From: Acidobacteriaceae bacterium KBS 89
Lineage (GTDB): Bacteria > Acidobacteriota > Terriglobia > Terriglobales > Acidobacteriaceae
DNA: 64,000 nucleotides
Assembly (NCBI GenBank): GCA_000381605.1
Contig: KB906755.1
Location: 496,001 to 560,000, forward strand
Reading direction: 5' to 3'
The notes under the pieces were generated by a model. That model made no database searches. It was not told where the DNA came from and saw only the letters and a program-made list of their open reading frames with translations. Positions 36,565 to 45,150 of this stretch are shown in pieces; positions within the stretch are counted from its first letter, which is position 1; every line of letters begins with the position of its first letter. A program made the translations under genes and the position numbers.

Positions 36565-36587
36565 CGCCCCGGCTACTTGCCGGGGCG
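36565..36587 (+). terminator. Rho-independent terminator after clpC
   Basis: CGCCCCGG (36565-36572) pairs with CCGGGGCG (36580-36587), followed by TATTGTTTTGTTG. It lies 25 bases after the clpC stop. Confidence 0.8.
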
Positions 36588-36615
36588 TATTGTTTTGTTG
36601 GGAGGATTTTGATTC

Positions 36616-37059
36616 ATGGATCGTCGTGAATTTGCAGCTATGCTGCCGGCTCTGCTGGCTGCGTCGGCTCTGGTGCCGGAGAGTGCTGAGGCTCAGAGTG
36701 TCAGCTTGCCTGTGATTGAGTCGGGTGTGTACAAGCCAACGCCTGCGAAGGCGGGGTCTATGGCGGGACACACCTCGAGCAGCTATCTGAAGGGCATGTT
36801 GAAGGCGGGTAATATTCGGCTGGAGATGCATGAGTCGACAATCGACCCTGGGGCAGAGCATGAGGCGGTGGGGACGCATCTGCATAGCGAGATCTGGCTG
36901 GTGCGCGAGGGGACAGCAGAGTTAACCACGAACGGAGTGGCGCGAACGATGGTGGCGGGGGATGTGGGGATCTGCTGCGCGGGGGATAAGCACTTCATCT
37001 CGAATGCGAGCAATAAGCCGGTAACTTATTTTGTGGTGACAGTAGGGCCGCCGGAATAG
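36616..37059 (+). CDS. Exported cupin-domain protein
   Basis: Protein of 147 residues. The N-terminus MDRREFAAMLPALLAASALV is a Tat-like signal. A single cupin follows: the histidine-acid motif THLHSEIWLVREGTAEL (about residues 95-110) and the second motif AGDKHFISNASNKPVTYFVV. The motif histidines are present, so a metal site is likely; substrate unknown. GGGAGG lies 10 bases before ATG. It meets the MFS gene head-on with 8 bases between stops. Confidence 0.87.
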   Translation: MDRREFAAMLPALLAASALVPESAEAQSVSLPVIESGVYKPTPAKAGSMAGHTSSSYLKGMLKAGNIRLEMHESTIDPGAEHEAVGTHLHSEIWLVREGTAELTTNGVARTMVAGDVGICCAGDKHFISNASNKPVTYFVVTVGPPE

Positions 37060-37067
37060 AGGTGAGT

Positions 37068-38537
37068 TCAGGTCGATGTTAGAGCTTCAATTGGCGCTTC
37101 CGTTCGCTTGCGGGTGAGGAAGTAGGTGAGGAGGATTGCGGCGCCGATGGCTCCTACGACGGCGTCGGTGCCGGCGAGACCGCGCGCTCCCCAAAGTTTG
37201 CCGCCGTGACCGTCCACTGCAGTCATATAGGCAACAGGGACGTTGCCGAGTGAGTTGATGATGGAGTAGCGGCCGCATCCACTCTTGCCTGACTTGCCAA
37301 GGAACTCGAGCACGACCGCAGTAAAGAGTGAGTAACAGGCTCCGATGGTGAAAAGGAAGAGAGTGGCCCCAACAAAATACGTCGAGGGACGGAGCGGTCC
37401 TAGCCAGAGGATAGCAATCATGGCCTCGTTGATAAGACCGACCGACAGGTAAGCGACCGGAGTCCGAACGCGAGTCGGGATAAGGGTAGCCGCGAGGGAG
37501 CCTGCTGCTGTTAGGAGCGCTCCGGCGATGCCATTCATCCATGCCATCTGCTGGCCGGTGACGCCGTAGTCTTGCGCGATGCCAGGAAGCAGGCCAATAG
37601 CGGCTCCGCTACACATTGGGAAGAGCATGACCAAGGTGTACGGAACAGCTCGCCAACGAAAGAAAGTGGTCTTGAACTCGTAGCCGATGCAGGCGAAGGT
37701 TTGTTTGAGAGCTGACGCCTGTTCTTTCGGCAGCAGCTTGACTGCCCCTGCCCCCAGGAACGGCAAAACAGCGATCACGCCTGCGATCCAACCGAAGTAA
37801 GGCACTCCGAGCAATCTCAAAAGGACGATCAGCGAAACGATGACCAAAACCACTATCGGAAGAGGGCCGGATAGGATCTGGTTTTTCTTTTGTAAATCTT
37901 TGACGGCGATCTTGGAGAGTTCCTCTAATCTTTCAGGAGGTGGCTCAGGCGCTGCAAGCGCAGCGAAGGATGGGATGGCGATGAAGGCGGCGGTAATCCA
38001 GCCGAGCGGCCCCATGGAGAACTTTTCGGTAAGCATGGTGAGCACGAAGATACCAATGCCACCAAAGGCGAGCGAGCCTCCCTGGTAGAAAGCGCTGGCT
38101 TTGCGGCGAGTGGCTTCACTGTGCAGGGCACCCATCAATCCACCGCAACTGGCGACGATCAATTGGCCGAAACAGGCACTGAGGAACATGAGAGCAACGG
38201 CTGAAGGCGTGTCGAGCCTGACGCCATGGAACGCTGCCGCCAGAGTAAGGGCCGTCCCGACAGCACCGACGATGAGCCAGCTGCGGCGGCGTATCCAGAA
38301 GTCGGTGATAGGACTCCAGAGAAAATAAATACTCTGCGGGAGGATGAGGAGCGAGATGATCTCAGAGCTTCGGCCTATACCGACTCCCTGCCTACGGAGT
38401 AGGTAGGAGAGGGCGCCGCTGATGAGGCCGTTCGATAGAATCGCGACTGGTGCGATGAGAAGGCCAAAGGGCCAGGAGCGTTCTTTTTCAGGTGAAGGGT
38501 TCGGGCCTGCAGCTTGCTCCAGGTCGGGTCGGGGCAT
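37068..38537 (-). CDS. MFS transporter (AmpG-like arrangement)
   Basis: Integral membrane protein of 489 residues with 12 or more hydrophobic helices, starting after a 25-residue polar N-terminus. The loop LPQSIYFLWSPITDFWIRRR has the MFS-type D-x-x-x-R turn. The central cytoplasmic region (ERLEELSKIAVKDLQKKNQI) joins the two halves. General shape resembles AmpG/acetyl-CoA-transporter-like MFS members that carry anhydromuropeptides or nucleotides, but this is only a resemblance. Substrate unknown; neighbours give no hint. Confidence 0.82.
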   Translation of the reverse strand: MPRPDLEQAAGPNPSPEKERSWPFGLLIAPVAILSNGLISGALSYLLRRQGVGIGRSSEIISLLILPQSIYFLWSPITDFWIRRRSWLIVGAVGTALTLAAAFHGVRLDTPSAVALMFLSACFGQLIVASCGGLMGALHSEATRRKASAFYQGGSLAFGGIGIFVLTMLTEKFSMGPLGWITAAFIAIPSFAALAAPEPPPERLEELSKIAVKDLQKKNQILSGPLPIVVLVIVSLIVLLRLLGVPYFGWIAGVIAVLPFLGAGAVKLLPKEQASALKQTFACIGYEFKTTFFRWRAVPYTLVMLFPMCSGAAIGLLPGIAQDYGVTGQQMAWMNGIAGALLTAAGSLAATLIPTRVRTPVAYLSVGLINEAMIAILWLGPLRPSTYFVGATLFLFTIGACYSLFTAVVLEFLGKSGKSGCGRYSIINSLGNVPVAYMTAVDGHGGKLWGARGLAGTDAVVGAIGAAILLTYFLTRKRTEAPIEALTST

Positions 38538-38586
38538 GCGATTGACGTTAGCATGCCAGTCGGGTTTCGGTTTCGAAAATTAAATG

Positions 38587-38615
38587 AGTAAGCCCCGGTT
38601 TCCCCGGGGCTTACT
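38587..38615 (-). terminator. Hairpin downstream of the YtxH-like gene
   Basis: AGTAAGCCCCGG (38587-38598) and CCGGGGCTTACT (38604-38615) are perfect 12-base complements with a 5-base loop, starting 16 bases after the YtxH-like stop. A weakly T-rich stretch follows on the minus strand. Confidence 0.75.
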
Positions 38616-38630
38616 TCTCCCTGAGCAATT

Positions 38631-38927
38631 CTAGACCAGGGACTGGGCCGTTTTGACGGCGCTTTGAACAACGTCACTGGCCTTGTCGACGGCGTACTCT
38701 ACCTGGCCGCGGGTGCGCTTGATCGCTCTTTCGGTTTCTTTACTGAGACGCTCTGCCTGCTCTTTGAGGTAATTGGCGGCATCTTCGAGATAATCTCCTG
38801 CGTCTTCGACTCCCTTGCGAAGCTGCTTGCGCGTCTTCGTTCCGGTTTGAGGTGCGTAGAGAAGAGCAATCGCGGCGCCTGCGGTGACGCCGATGCCGAA
38901 GGCGAACCAATAATTTTTTGCACTCAT
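38631..38927 (-). CDS. YtxH-domain protein
   Basis: Protein of 98 residues. One N-terminal membrane helix with the YtxH signature FAFGIGVTAGAAIALLYAPQ is followed by TGTKTRKQLRKG and an amphipathic helix or coiled coil rich in Lys/Glu/Ala (about residues 40-95). Family members are stress-associated, membrane-anchored apolipoprotein-like proteins of unclear role. GAGG precedes ATG. A perfect hairpin closes the gene. Confidence 0.9.
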   Translation of the reverse strand: MSAKNYWFAFGIGVTAGAAIALLYAPQTGTKTRKQLRKGVEDAGDYLEDAANYLKEQAERLSKETERAIKRTRGQVEYAVDKASDVVQSAVKTAQSLV

Positions 38928-39041
38928 TTTGACGTTACCTCGTGCTTTAGTTTGATCTTCTTCTATTCCCTTGGATTCAGACGAATTGCCTTTGGTTGGT
39001 TGTACTACAGATTAGCTTGGAATGGTGTGAGCCTTACCGCT

Positions 39042-39758
39042 TCAATCGGCAAAACCGGCCAATTCCCTTGCCTGCAGAAAGACCCGGGTGAACATGGTGC
39101 GGTTGAGGCGGCCAGTGTTGGTGTTGCGTAGAGAGGGATGGTACGTGGCGAGGAGGTGCAGTCCGTTGGGGAGGAGATATTGGGCGCCGTGTGCGAAGCT
39201 GTATTCCGATTTGCGGGCGATCACGCCGCTGTGCAGGAGGTAGGCAAGATAGCCGTCGAATGCGATCTTTCCGAGACAGACTACGACTCGGACGCGGGGG
39301 AGCGACTGGATTTCAGCGGCGAGATGGGTGGCACAGTTGCGAATCTCTTGAGGCAGAGGCTTGTCGCCGGGCGGGGCGCAGCGGACGACGGACGCAATCC
39401 AGGTATGGCGAAGTTTGAGGCCGTCTTCACGGTCAATTGCACAGGGCTTGCTGGCAAGGCCGAGTTCGTGCAGGACGGGATACATGAAGTCGCCAGAGCC
39501 GTCTCCGGTAAAGGGGCGGCCTGTCCGGTTGGCCCCGTGGGCGCCGGGGGCGAGCCCAAGAATGAGGATCCGGGCGCGGGAGTCGCCAAAGCCGGGAACG
39601 GGTCGGGCCCAGTAGGTCTGGTCCTGGTAGGCTCGGCGTTTAGTTTCGCCGATGCCACGGCAGTAGTCGCGAAGACGGGGACAACGTTCACAGGTGATGA
39701 TGGATTCATGAATCTGCTGGAGGGCCTGGGGCGTTATCTGTGCGTTGGAGGGTGTCAC
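39042..39758 (-). CDS. Uracil-DNA glycosylase, family 5 (UdgB type)
   Basis: Removes uracil, and in this family also hypoxanthine or other deaminated bases, from DNA. Protein of 238 residues; GTG start. The iron-sulfur cysteines begin in CERCPRLRDYC. Motif 1 is LGLAPGAHGANRTGRPFTGD, lacking the catalytic Asp/Asn of families 1 and 4, as is usual for family 5. Motif 2 is YHPSLRNTNTGRL with His-Pro-Ser. Assignment to family 5 rather than 4 rests on the AHGANRTG block. Confidence 0.9.
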   Translation of the reverse strand: MTPSNAQITPQALQQIHESIITCERCPRLRDYCRGIGETKRRAYQDQTYWARPVPGFGDSRARILILGLAPGAHGANRTGRPFTGDGSGDFMYPVLHELGLASKPCAIDREDGLKLRHTWIASVVRCAPPGDKPLPQEIRNCATHLAAEIQSLPRVRVVVCLGKIAFDGYLAYLLHSGVIARKSEYSFAHGAQYLLPNGLHLLATYHPSLRNTNTGRLNRTMFTRVFLQARELAGFAD

Positions 39759-39889
39759 TGCATCCCATGATAGTAGGAGTGAGAGTTCGGCGGACCTGGC
39801 GTAGTCTGATGATTACGTAAAATGGTTCAGAATCAATAAGCAACGAGCGAAGGACAGGCGGCAAGTTGGAAGATCCAAGGCTTAGCAGA

Positions 39890-41200
39890 ATGTACTGGGC
39901 GCTCCTGAAGGGGTGGATGGGCAGGTGGCGCAGAAGTATATGGCGTGCGGCAGTGATGCGGTCGGGGCTGCTGACCGTCCTGGTGCTGACGCTTGTCCTG
40001 GTGGGGTTGGCGTTTGGGTGGCGTGAGCACAGAATGGGTCAGTTTGCCCAATTGAAGAGGGAGTTGAGCAAGAAGCCGGTCCGCGATGTGACGGTAAAAC
40101 CCGGCGGACAGGACATCATTCAACTGCAGCGTTCACAGATGATTGGGGGTAACGGGCCGGAGTTTCTTTCGGCGACGCTGCTTCCTGGCCGCGGGATGAA
40201 TCTGCTGCAGATCAAGGCCTATCTCCCGCAGAAAGGAGAGGTTAATCTGCTTGCCTCTCCGACGCTCGAAGAAGCGGGGCGGTTAATGACCGGGACAGGA
40301 GCCGATGCGGCGGGAGCGATGAGCTTGAAGATGGGGGCAGCAATTGAAGCGCCGTGGGCAAGCCGGATATATGGAACACTGACACCGGATGGACAGGCCC
40401 TGACCGCGGTATGGCGAGGAGTTCATCTGGTATTGCCAACAGATACGAAGGACAGCTACGGAGTGGGGGGCGAGGCGGCAGCGGGCGGATTGTTCCTGAA
40501 ACAAACCTCGGAGACGGTTAACAGCAGCGTGATGCCGGATGGCGGGGAGGCCCAGGCGACCTTCCATGCAGGGGATTTTGGCGGACGCTGGCCATCGAAG
40601 ACAGAGATCGCAACAACCGTGGCGATGAGCGGCAGGTCGATCCAGATAAAGATCACCGCGCGCAATACCGGCACAACCGCTGAACCCATCGGTATAGGCT
40701 GGCATCCGCGCTTTGCGATTCTGAACGGGCATCGGGGACAGATGATGTTGCGGTTACCACAGGGACTTCGAGTAGAGGTGAAAGACCGCCGCACAGGACA
40801 GCTAAGCGGAAAGCTCCTCCCGGTCGAAGGGACGGAGTACGACTTTACCAGCCATGGTGGAGCGAAGCTGGGGGCCCTGAATCTTGATGACAGTTTTGTT
40901 CACCTGCGGACGGGATTGATGGAGAACGGGCCGGTCGCAGAGTTGCGTGATCCCGAGAACGACTACGGCCTTCGAATTACGGCGATGACATCGACTATTC
41001 GAGCAATGCGGGTGTATGCACCGCTGGATGGATCGTTTCTTTCGATCGAGCCGCAATTCAACTATGACGATCCGTTTGGACGTGAGTGGGCGAAGGACGA
41101 AGACACAGGAATGGTGGTGTTGCAGCCGGGCGAGTCGACGCAGTGGCGGATACGGCTGGAGATATTTTCGCTCAGTTCAAGCCAGACGGGCCATATGTAG
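39890..41200 (+). CDS. Membrane-anchored aldose 1-epimerase (mutarotase)-like protein
   Basis: About 436 residues. One N-terminal membrane helix (SGLLTVLVLTLVLVGLAFGW) anchors a periplasmic galactose-mutarotase-like beta-sandwich. Family landmarks: LLPGRGMNLLQIKAYL early, the catalytic-type His in GIGWHPRFAI, VEGTEYDFT, and LSIEPQFNYDDPFG with the acid Glu. It could interconvert anomers or only bind sugars. Starts: ATG at 39890 has AAGG upstream; TTG at 39866 would add eight residues. Confidence 0.82.
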   Translation: MYWALLKGWMGRWRRSIWRAAVMRSGLLTVLVLTLVLVGLAFGWREHRMGQFAQLKRELSKKPVRDVTVKPGGQDIIQLQRSQMIGGNGPEFLSATLLPGRGMNLLQIKAYLPQKGEVNLLASPTLEEAGRLMTGTGADAAGAMSLKMGAAIEAPWASRIYGTLTPDGQALTAVWRGVHLVLPTDTKDSYGVGGEAAAGGLFLKQTSETVNSSVMPDGGEAQATFHAGDFGGRWPSKTEIATTVAMSGRSIQIKITARNTGTTAEPIGIGWHPRFAILNGHRGQMMLRLPQGLRVEVKDRRTGQLSGKLLPVEGTEYDFTSHGGAKLGALNLDDSFVHLRTGLMENGPVAELRDPENDYGLRITAMTSTIRAMRVYAPLDGSFLSIEPQFNYDDPFGREWAKDEDTGMVVLQPGESTQWRIRLEIFSLSSSQTGHM

Positions 41201-41385
41201 ACCGGCCTAGAGCGGTGCGGCAACGACTGGTTGGCAGGCGGACCGGCATTCGGGCCGGGGTCAGGCACGGCCGGAGGTTTGACCCTGTCTATCGAAGCCT
41301 CGTACAGTAGTAAAGAAGCGAGCCGGCGCTCGCAGCGTATCGCGGACGACGCGGCAGACACAGACGCTTCCTGGAAGGCATTGAT

Positions 41386-42792
41386 TTGACCCCGACTGAG
41401 ATGACAGAGACGAATGAGACTGCGGAGCAGCAGTCCGAAGTAGCGCATACACACGAGCACACGCACGAGCACGAGCATCAGCATGCTCCGTCGCTGAACC
41501 CTGAACTGACCCGCGAGATTGAGGTAGAGGTCGGAGCAGACGAGGTATCGAAGAGCTTTAAGACGGTGGTCAAGCGATACCAGAAGCTAGCTCGGATTCC
41601 GGGCTTTCGCGCCGGCAAGGTGCCGGAGTCGCTGGTCCGCTCGAAGTTTGCGAAAGAGGTGCGCCAGGAGGTTCTGGAGAGCCTGGTGTCGGACCGGTTT
41701 CGCAAAGCGATCGATGATCAGAAGTTGCGTCCTGTCTCGGAGCCGCAGTTGCTAGACATGCAGCTCTTCGATGGGCAGCCGCTGAAGTTCAAGGCGGCGT
41801 TTGAGGTTGCTCCTGAGATCGACATCGCCGGTTACGACAGTGTCCGAGTGAGCAAACCCGATGCTGCGCTGACGAACGAGGAGTTCGATGCAGAGCTGAA
41901 TCGTGTGCTGGATAGCCACGCGACGGTCGAGCCAGTCGAGGAAGATCGCGCACTGGTCGACGGAGACTGGGCAGAGATCCAGTTTCGCGGCGAGGTGAAG
42001 GACCTGGCGCAGACGGTAACCGAAGATGGGGTGCAAAATGCTTCGACGCAGGCTCCGATTACTGGCGAGGATGTCCTGATCGAGATCGGTGGGAAGAATA
42101 CGCTGGCTGCCTTCAACGACGCGTTGCGCGGTGCGAAGCCTGGCCAGGAGTTGAAGTTTGAGGTTGACTATCCGGCGGACTTTGGCGAGCGGCGGCTCGC
42201 GGGACAGATGGTGAGCTACGACGTAACCGTGAAGGGGATCAAGCACAAGAGTTATCCGGAGCGCGATGCGGAGTTTGCCAAGCAGCTCGGCAACTATGAG
42301 AGCTGGGATGACTTCGAGACGAAGCTTCGCGAACATGCTGCAGACCGCAAGAAGAGCGCTCTGGATAACGGCGCGAAGGACAAGCTGCTCGGTGAGTTGA
42401 TCGAGCGGTTCCAGTTCCCCGTTCCAGAGTCGTTTGTGCAACAGCAGATCGAAGCGCGGCTGGATCGTGGGCTGCGTGCGCTCGCGCAACAAGGCATGTC
42501 GGTGGAAGACATGCGCAAACTGGACTTCGTTCGCCTGCGCGAGGCGCAGCGCGATCAGGCGATCAACGAAGTGAAGGCTTCGATGATTCTCGACCGGATC
42601 GCCGAGGCCGAGGGCGTAACGGTCAGCCAGGAGGATGTTGACCGCGAGTTGCTGATGCTTTCGATCCAGTCGCGCGAGCCTTTGGAAGCGCTGCGTGAGA
42701 GACTATCCCACGATGGTGGACTGGACCGGATTCGCGAGCAAATGCGGCGCGAGAAGACAGGAAGCGTGCTCTACGAAAAGCTTGCATCGTAG
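41386..42792 (+). CDS. tig: Trigger factor with His-rich N-terminal extension
   Basis: Ribosome-bound chaperone and prolyl isomerase for nascent chains. Protein of 468 residues; typical ones have about 430. The extra N-terminal ~40 residues include HTHEHTHEHEHQH (about 21-33). The ribosome-binding motif GFRAGKVPESL (for GFRxGKxP) is intact, the FKBP domain is about 200-290, and the C-terminal arms follow. TTG at 41386 is chosen because GGAAGG lies seven bases upstream; ATG at 41401 has none. It heads tig-clpP-clpX-lon. Confidence 0.93.
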   Translation: MTPTEMTETNETAEQQSEVAHTHEHTHEHEHQHAPSLNPELTREIEVEVGADEVSKSFKTVVKRYQKLARIPGFRAGKVPESLVRSKFAKEVRQEVLESLVSDRFRKAIDDQKLRPVSEPQLLDMQLFDGQPLKFKAAFEVAPEIDIAGYDSVRVSKPDAALTNEEFDAELNRVLDSHATVEPVEEDRALVDGDWAEIQFRGEVKDLAQTVTEDGVQNASTQAPITGEDVLIEIGGKNTLAAFNDALRGAKPGQELKFEVDYPADFGERRLAGQMVSYDVTVKGIKHKSYPERDAEFAKQLGNYESWDDFETKLREHAADRKKSALDNGAKDKLLGELIERFQFPVPESFVQQQIEARLDRGLRALAQQGMSVEDMRKLDFVRLREAQRDQAINEVKASMILDRIAEAEGVTVSQEDVDRELLMLSIQSREPLEALRERLSHDGGLDRIREQMRREKTGSVLYEKLAS

Positions 42793-42837
42793 AGTGTAAG
42801 TGTCGGGCTGCATAACGGAAGGAAGAAAGAGAGTGTT

Positions 42838-43428
42838 ATGGGATTAGTACCGATGGTGATCGAGCAGACGAGCCGGGGCGAACGCGCTTACGACATCTAC
42901 AGCCGTCTGCTGCGGGACAACATCATTTTTCTGGGGACGCCGATCGATGACAATATCGCCAATGTGATCATTGCGCAGATGCTGTTTCTGAGCGGTGAGG
43001 ATCCGGAGAAGGACATTCAGCTCTATATCAACTCGCCGGGTGGGTCGATCACTGCCGGGTTGGCGATTTATGACACCATGCAGTACATCAAGAACGATGT
43101 GGTGACGTTCTGCATCGGACAGGCAGCGAGCATGGGAGCTTTCTTGTTGATGGCGGGCAAGAAGGGCAAGCGGTTTGCCCTGCCGAACTCGCGGATCCTG
43201 ATCCATCAGCCTTCAATGGGTGGGCTGAGCGGACAGGCGACTGATATCGACATTCACGCTCGAGAGATTCTTCGTATTCGCGAGATTACGAACAAGCTAA
43301 TGAGCGCCAGCACGGGCCAGACACTGGAACGGATCGAGCGGGACGTGGAACGCGACTTCATCATGACGGCCGCGCAGTCGAAGGAGTATGGGATCATCGA
43401 CGACATTATCGATCGGCCGCGGACGTAG
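42838..43428 (+). CDS. clpP: ATP-dependent Clp protease proteolytic subunit ClpP
   Basis: Serine protease forming the tetradecameric barrel served by ClpX and ClpC. 196 residues. Catalytic triad: Ser in [14 protein letters not shown] (about 100), His in [11 protein letters not shown] (about 125) and Asp in VERDFIMTA (about 174). [20 protein letters not shown] is the classic processed N-terminus. It lies 45 bases after tig and is followed by a hairpin; the gene order tig-clpP-clpX-lon is widely conserved. Confidence 0.97.
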   Translation: MGLVPMVIEQTSRGERAYDIYSRLLRDNIIFLGTPIDDNIANVIIAQMLFLSGEDPEKDIQLYINSPGGSITAGLAIYDTMQYIKNDVVTFCIGQAASMGAFLLMAGKKGKRFALPNSRILIHQPSMGGLSGQATDIDIHAREILRIREITNKLMSASTGQTLERIERDVERDFIMTAAQSKEYGIIDDIIDRPRT

Positions 43429-43462
43429 GTTGCGCGACGTCAAGTTCGTCGCCAAGTGATTG

Positions 43463-43491
43463 AGGAGCCCGGACCAATGGTTCGGGCTCCT
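43463..43491 (+). terminator. Hairpin between clpP and clpX
   Basis: AGGAGCCCGGACC (43463-43475) pairs with GGTTCGGGCTCCT (43479-43491) with one G-T pair and a 3-base loop. No T-run follows, so it may pause or partly end transcription or stabilise the clpP message. Confidence 0.55.
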
Positions 43492-43629
43492 ATGCGTGTA
43501 CACCGCAAGCAAGTCTATGACCATTTCGGGGTACAGCGGTGGATACCCGGTTCCTGCTTTGCAGGATCAATCGGGTGTAAACTTTAACTGTAGTTGTGTT
43601 GCGCGGACCACCCAGGAGTTGTCGTATTT

Positions 43630-44916
43630 ATGAAAACGTCACGGGGCTCAGACGAATCTCTTCGTTGTTCCTTCTGCCATAAATCGCAGGACGCCGTTGC
43701 TAAGCTGATCTCTTCCCCGTCGGATTATCCGCGGGCGTATATCTGCGATGAGTGCGTCGCGGTCTGCAACTCGATCCTCGAGGACGATCGCACCGAGACT
43801 CAGCCTGGTGCAGCTCCGGCTCATCTGCCGAAGCCACAAGAGGTGAAGGCGTTCCTCGACGAGTACGTGATTGGGCAGGACCAGACGAAGAAGAAGCTGG
43901 CGGTGGCGGTTTACAACCACTACAAGCGCATCCAGATGAACAAGACTCGCGGCAACGATGTCGAGTTGGCGAAATCGAACATCCTTCTGGTAGGACCGAC
44001 TGGCTCGGGCAAGACGCTGCTGGCGCAGACTATGGCGAAGATGCTGGATGTGCCCTTTGCGATAGTAGACGCGACGACGCTAACCGAAGCCGGATATGTG
44101 GGCGAGGACGTCGAGAACATTATTTTGAAGCTGCTGCAAGCCGCCGACGGCGATGTGCAGCGTGCACAAAGCGGAATAATTTACATCGACGAGATCGACA
44201 AGATCGGGCGCAAGGACGAGAACCCTTCGATTACGCGCGACGTTTCCGGCGAAGGTGTGCAACAGGCGCTGCTGAAGCTACTAGAAGGGACGGTCGCCAA
44301 TGTTCCGCCGCAAGGTGGGCGCAAGCACCCGCACCAGGAGTTTACGGCAGTCGATACTACGAACATTCTCTTCATTTGCGGCGGTGCTTTTGTCGGTCTC
44401 GAAAAGGTGATTGGACGACGAATTGGCAAGAAGGCACTGGGATTCAAGGCCATTGCGGACCCAGATGCGAAGGACGGCGATGTGACACCGATCCGGGCGC
44501 AGCGCGATGCGGAGTTGTTGCGACAGGCTGAGCCGCAAGACCTGCTGAAGTATGGGCTGATTCCGGAGTTTGTCGGACGGTTGCCAGTGCTTGGCATTCT
44601 GGACGAGTTGGATGAGGCGGCGCTGATCGAGATCCTGACCAAGCCGCGCAATGCGATTCTGAAGCAGTACGCGAAACTGTTCGAGTTTGAGGGCGTGAAA
44701 GTCACCTTTACCGACGAGGCTGCGAGGGAGATCGCGCGGGAGGCGCTGCAGCGTAAGGTCGGGGCTCGAGGCCTGCGGATGATTCTCGAAGAGCTGATGC
44801 TCGACCTGATGTACTTCGTTCCGGGCAACAAGAAGGTCAAGGACCTCTCAATTACGGCTGAGATGGTAAAGAAACACAGCCTGACGCTGCCCATGCTGCT
44901 GGAGAAGGCCGGCTAA
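43630..44916 (+). CDS. clpX: ATP-dependent Clp protease ATP-binding subunit ClpX
   Basis: AAA+ unfoldase that delivers tagged substrates to ClpP. 428 residues from ATG at 43630 (AGGAG upstream). The N-terminal zinc domain has [14 protein letters not shown] and [10 protein letters not shown] (four Cys). Walker A is [17 protein letters not shown] (about 122), then the pore loop [15 protein letters not shown] and Walker [14 protein letters not shown]. The sensor and C-domain end is [19 protein letters not shown]. The open frame 36 bases upstream was rejected because ATG fits the family start. Confidence 0.97.
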   Translation: MKTSRGSDESLRCSFCHKSQDAVAKLISSPSDYPRAYICDECVAVCNSILEDDRTETQPGAAPAHLPKPQEVKAFLDEYVIGQDQTKKKLAVAVYNHYKRIQMNKTRGNDVELAKSNILLVGPTGSGKTLLAQTMAKMLDVPFAIVDATTLTEAGYVGEDVENIILKLLQAADGDVQRAQSGIIYIDEIDKIGRKDENPSITRDVSGEGVQQALLKLLEGTVANVPPQGGRKHPHQEFTAVDTTNILFICGGAFVGLEKVIGRRIGKKALGFKAIADPDAKDGDVTPIRAQRDAELLRQAEPQDLLKYGLIPEFVGRLPVLGILDELDEAALIEILTKPRNAILKQYAKLFEFEGVKVTFTDEAAREIAREALQRKVGARGLRMILEELMLDLMYFVPGNKKVKDLSITAEMVKKHSLTLPMLLEKAG

Positions 44917-45150
44917 GCGAGCGCGGCCTGGCGCAGCTTGACACTGATGGGTTTGCGGTCCTGAGTATTCCCCTGCGTAGCCTCGAATGAGGCATCCTTG
45001 GCAATTTGCTGCTTTAACCCCCGTTGTGTTCGCCAATTCCACAGACGTTGCACTTTGCCAGATGCACGGCGTGGCCCGACGCATTACAATCACCTGAAGC
45101 CGCGACGCCGATGCATCGTAATCGGTGTTTAGACGTCTAATTGGAGAGTG

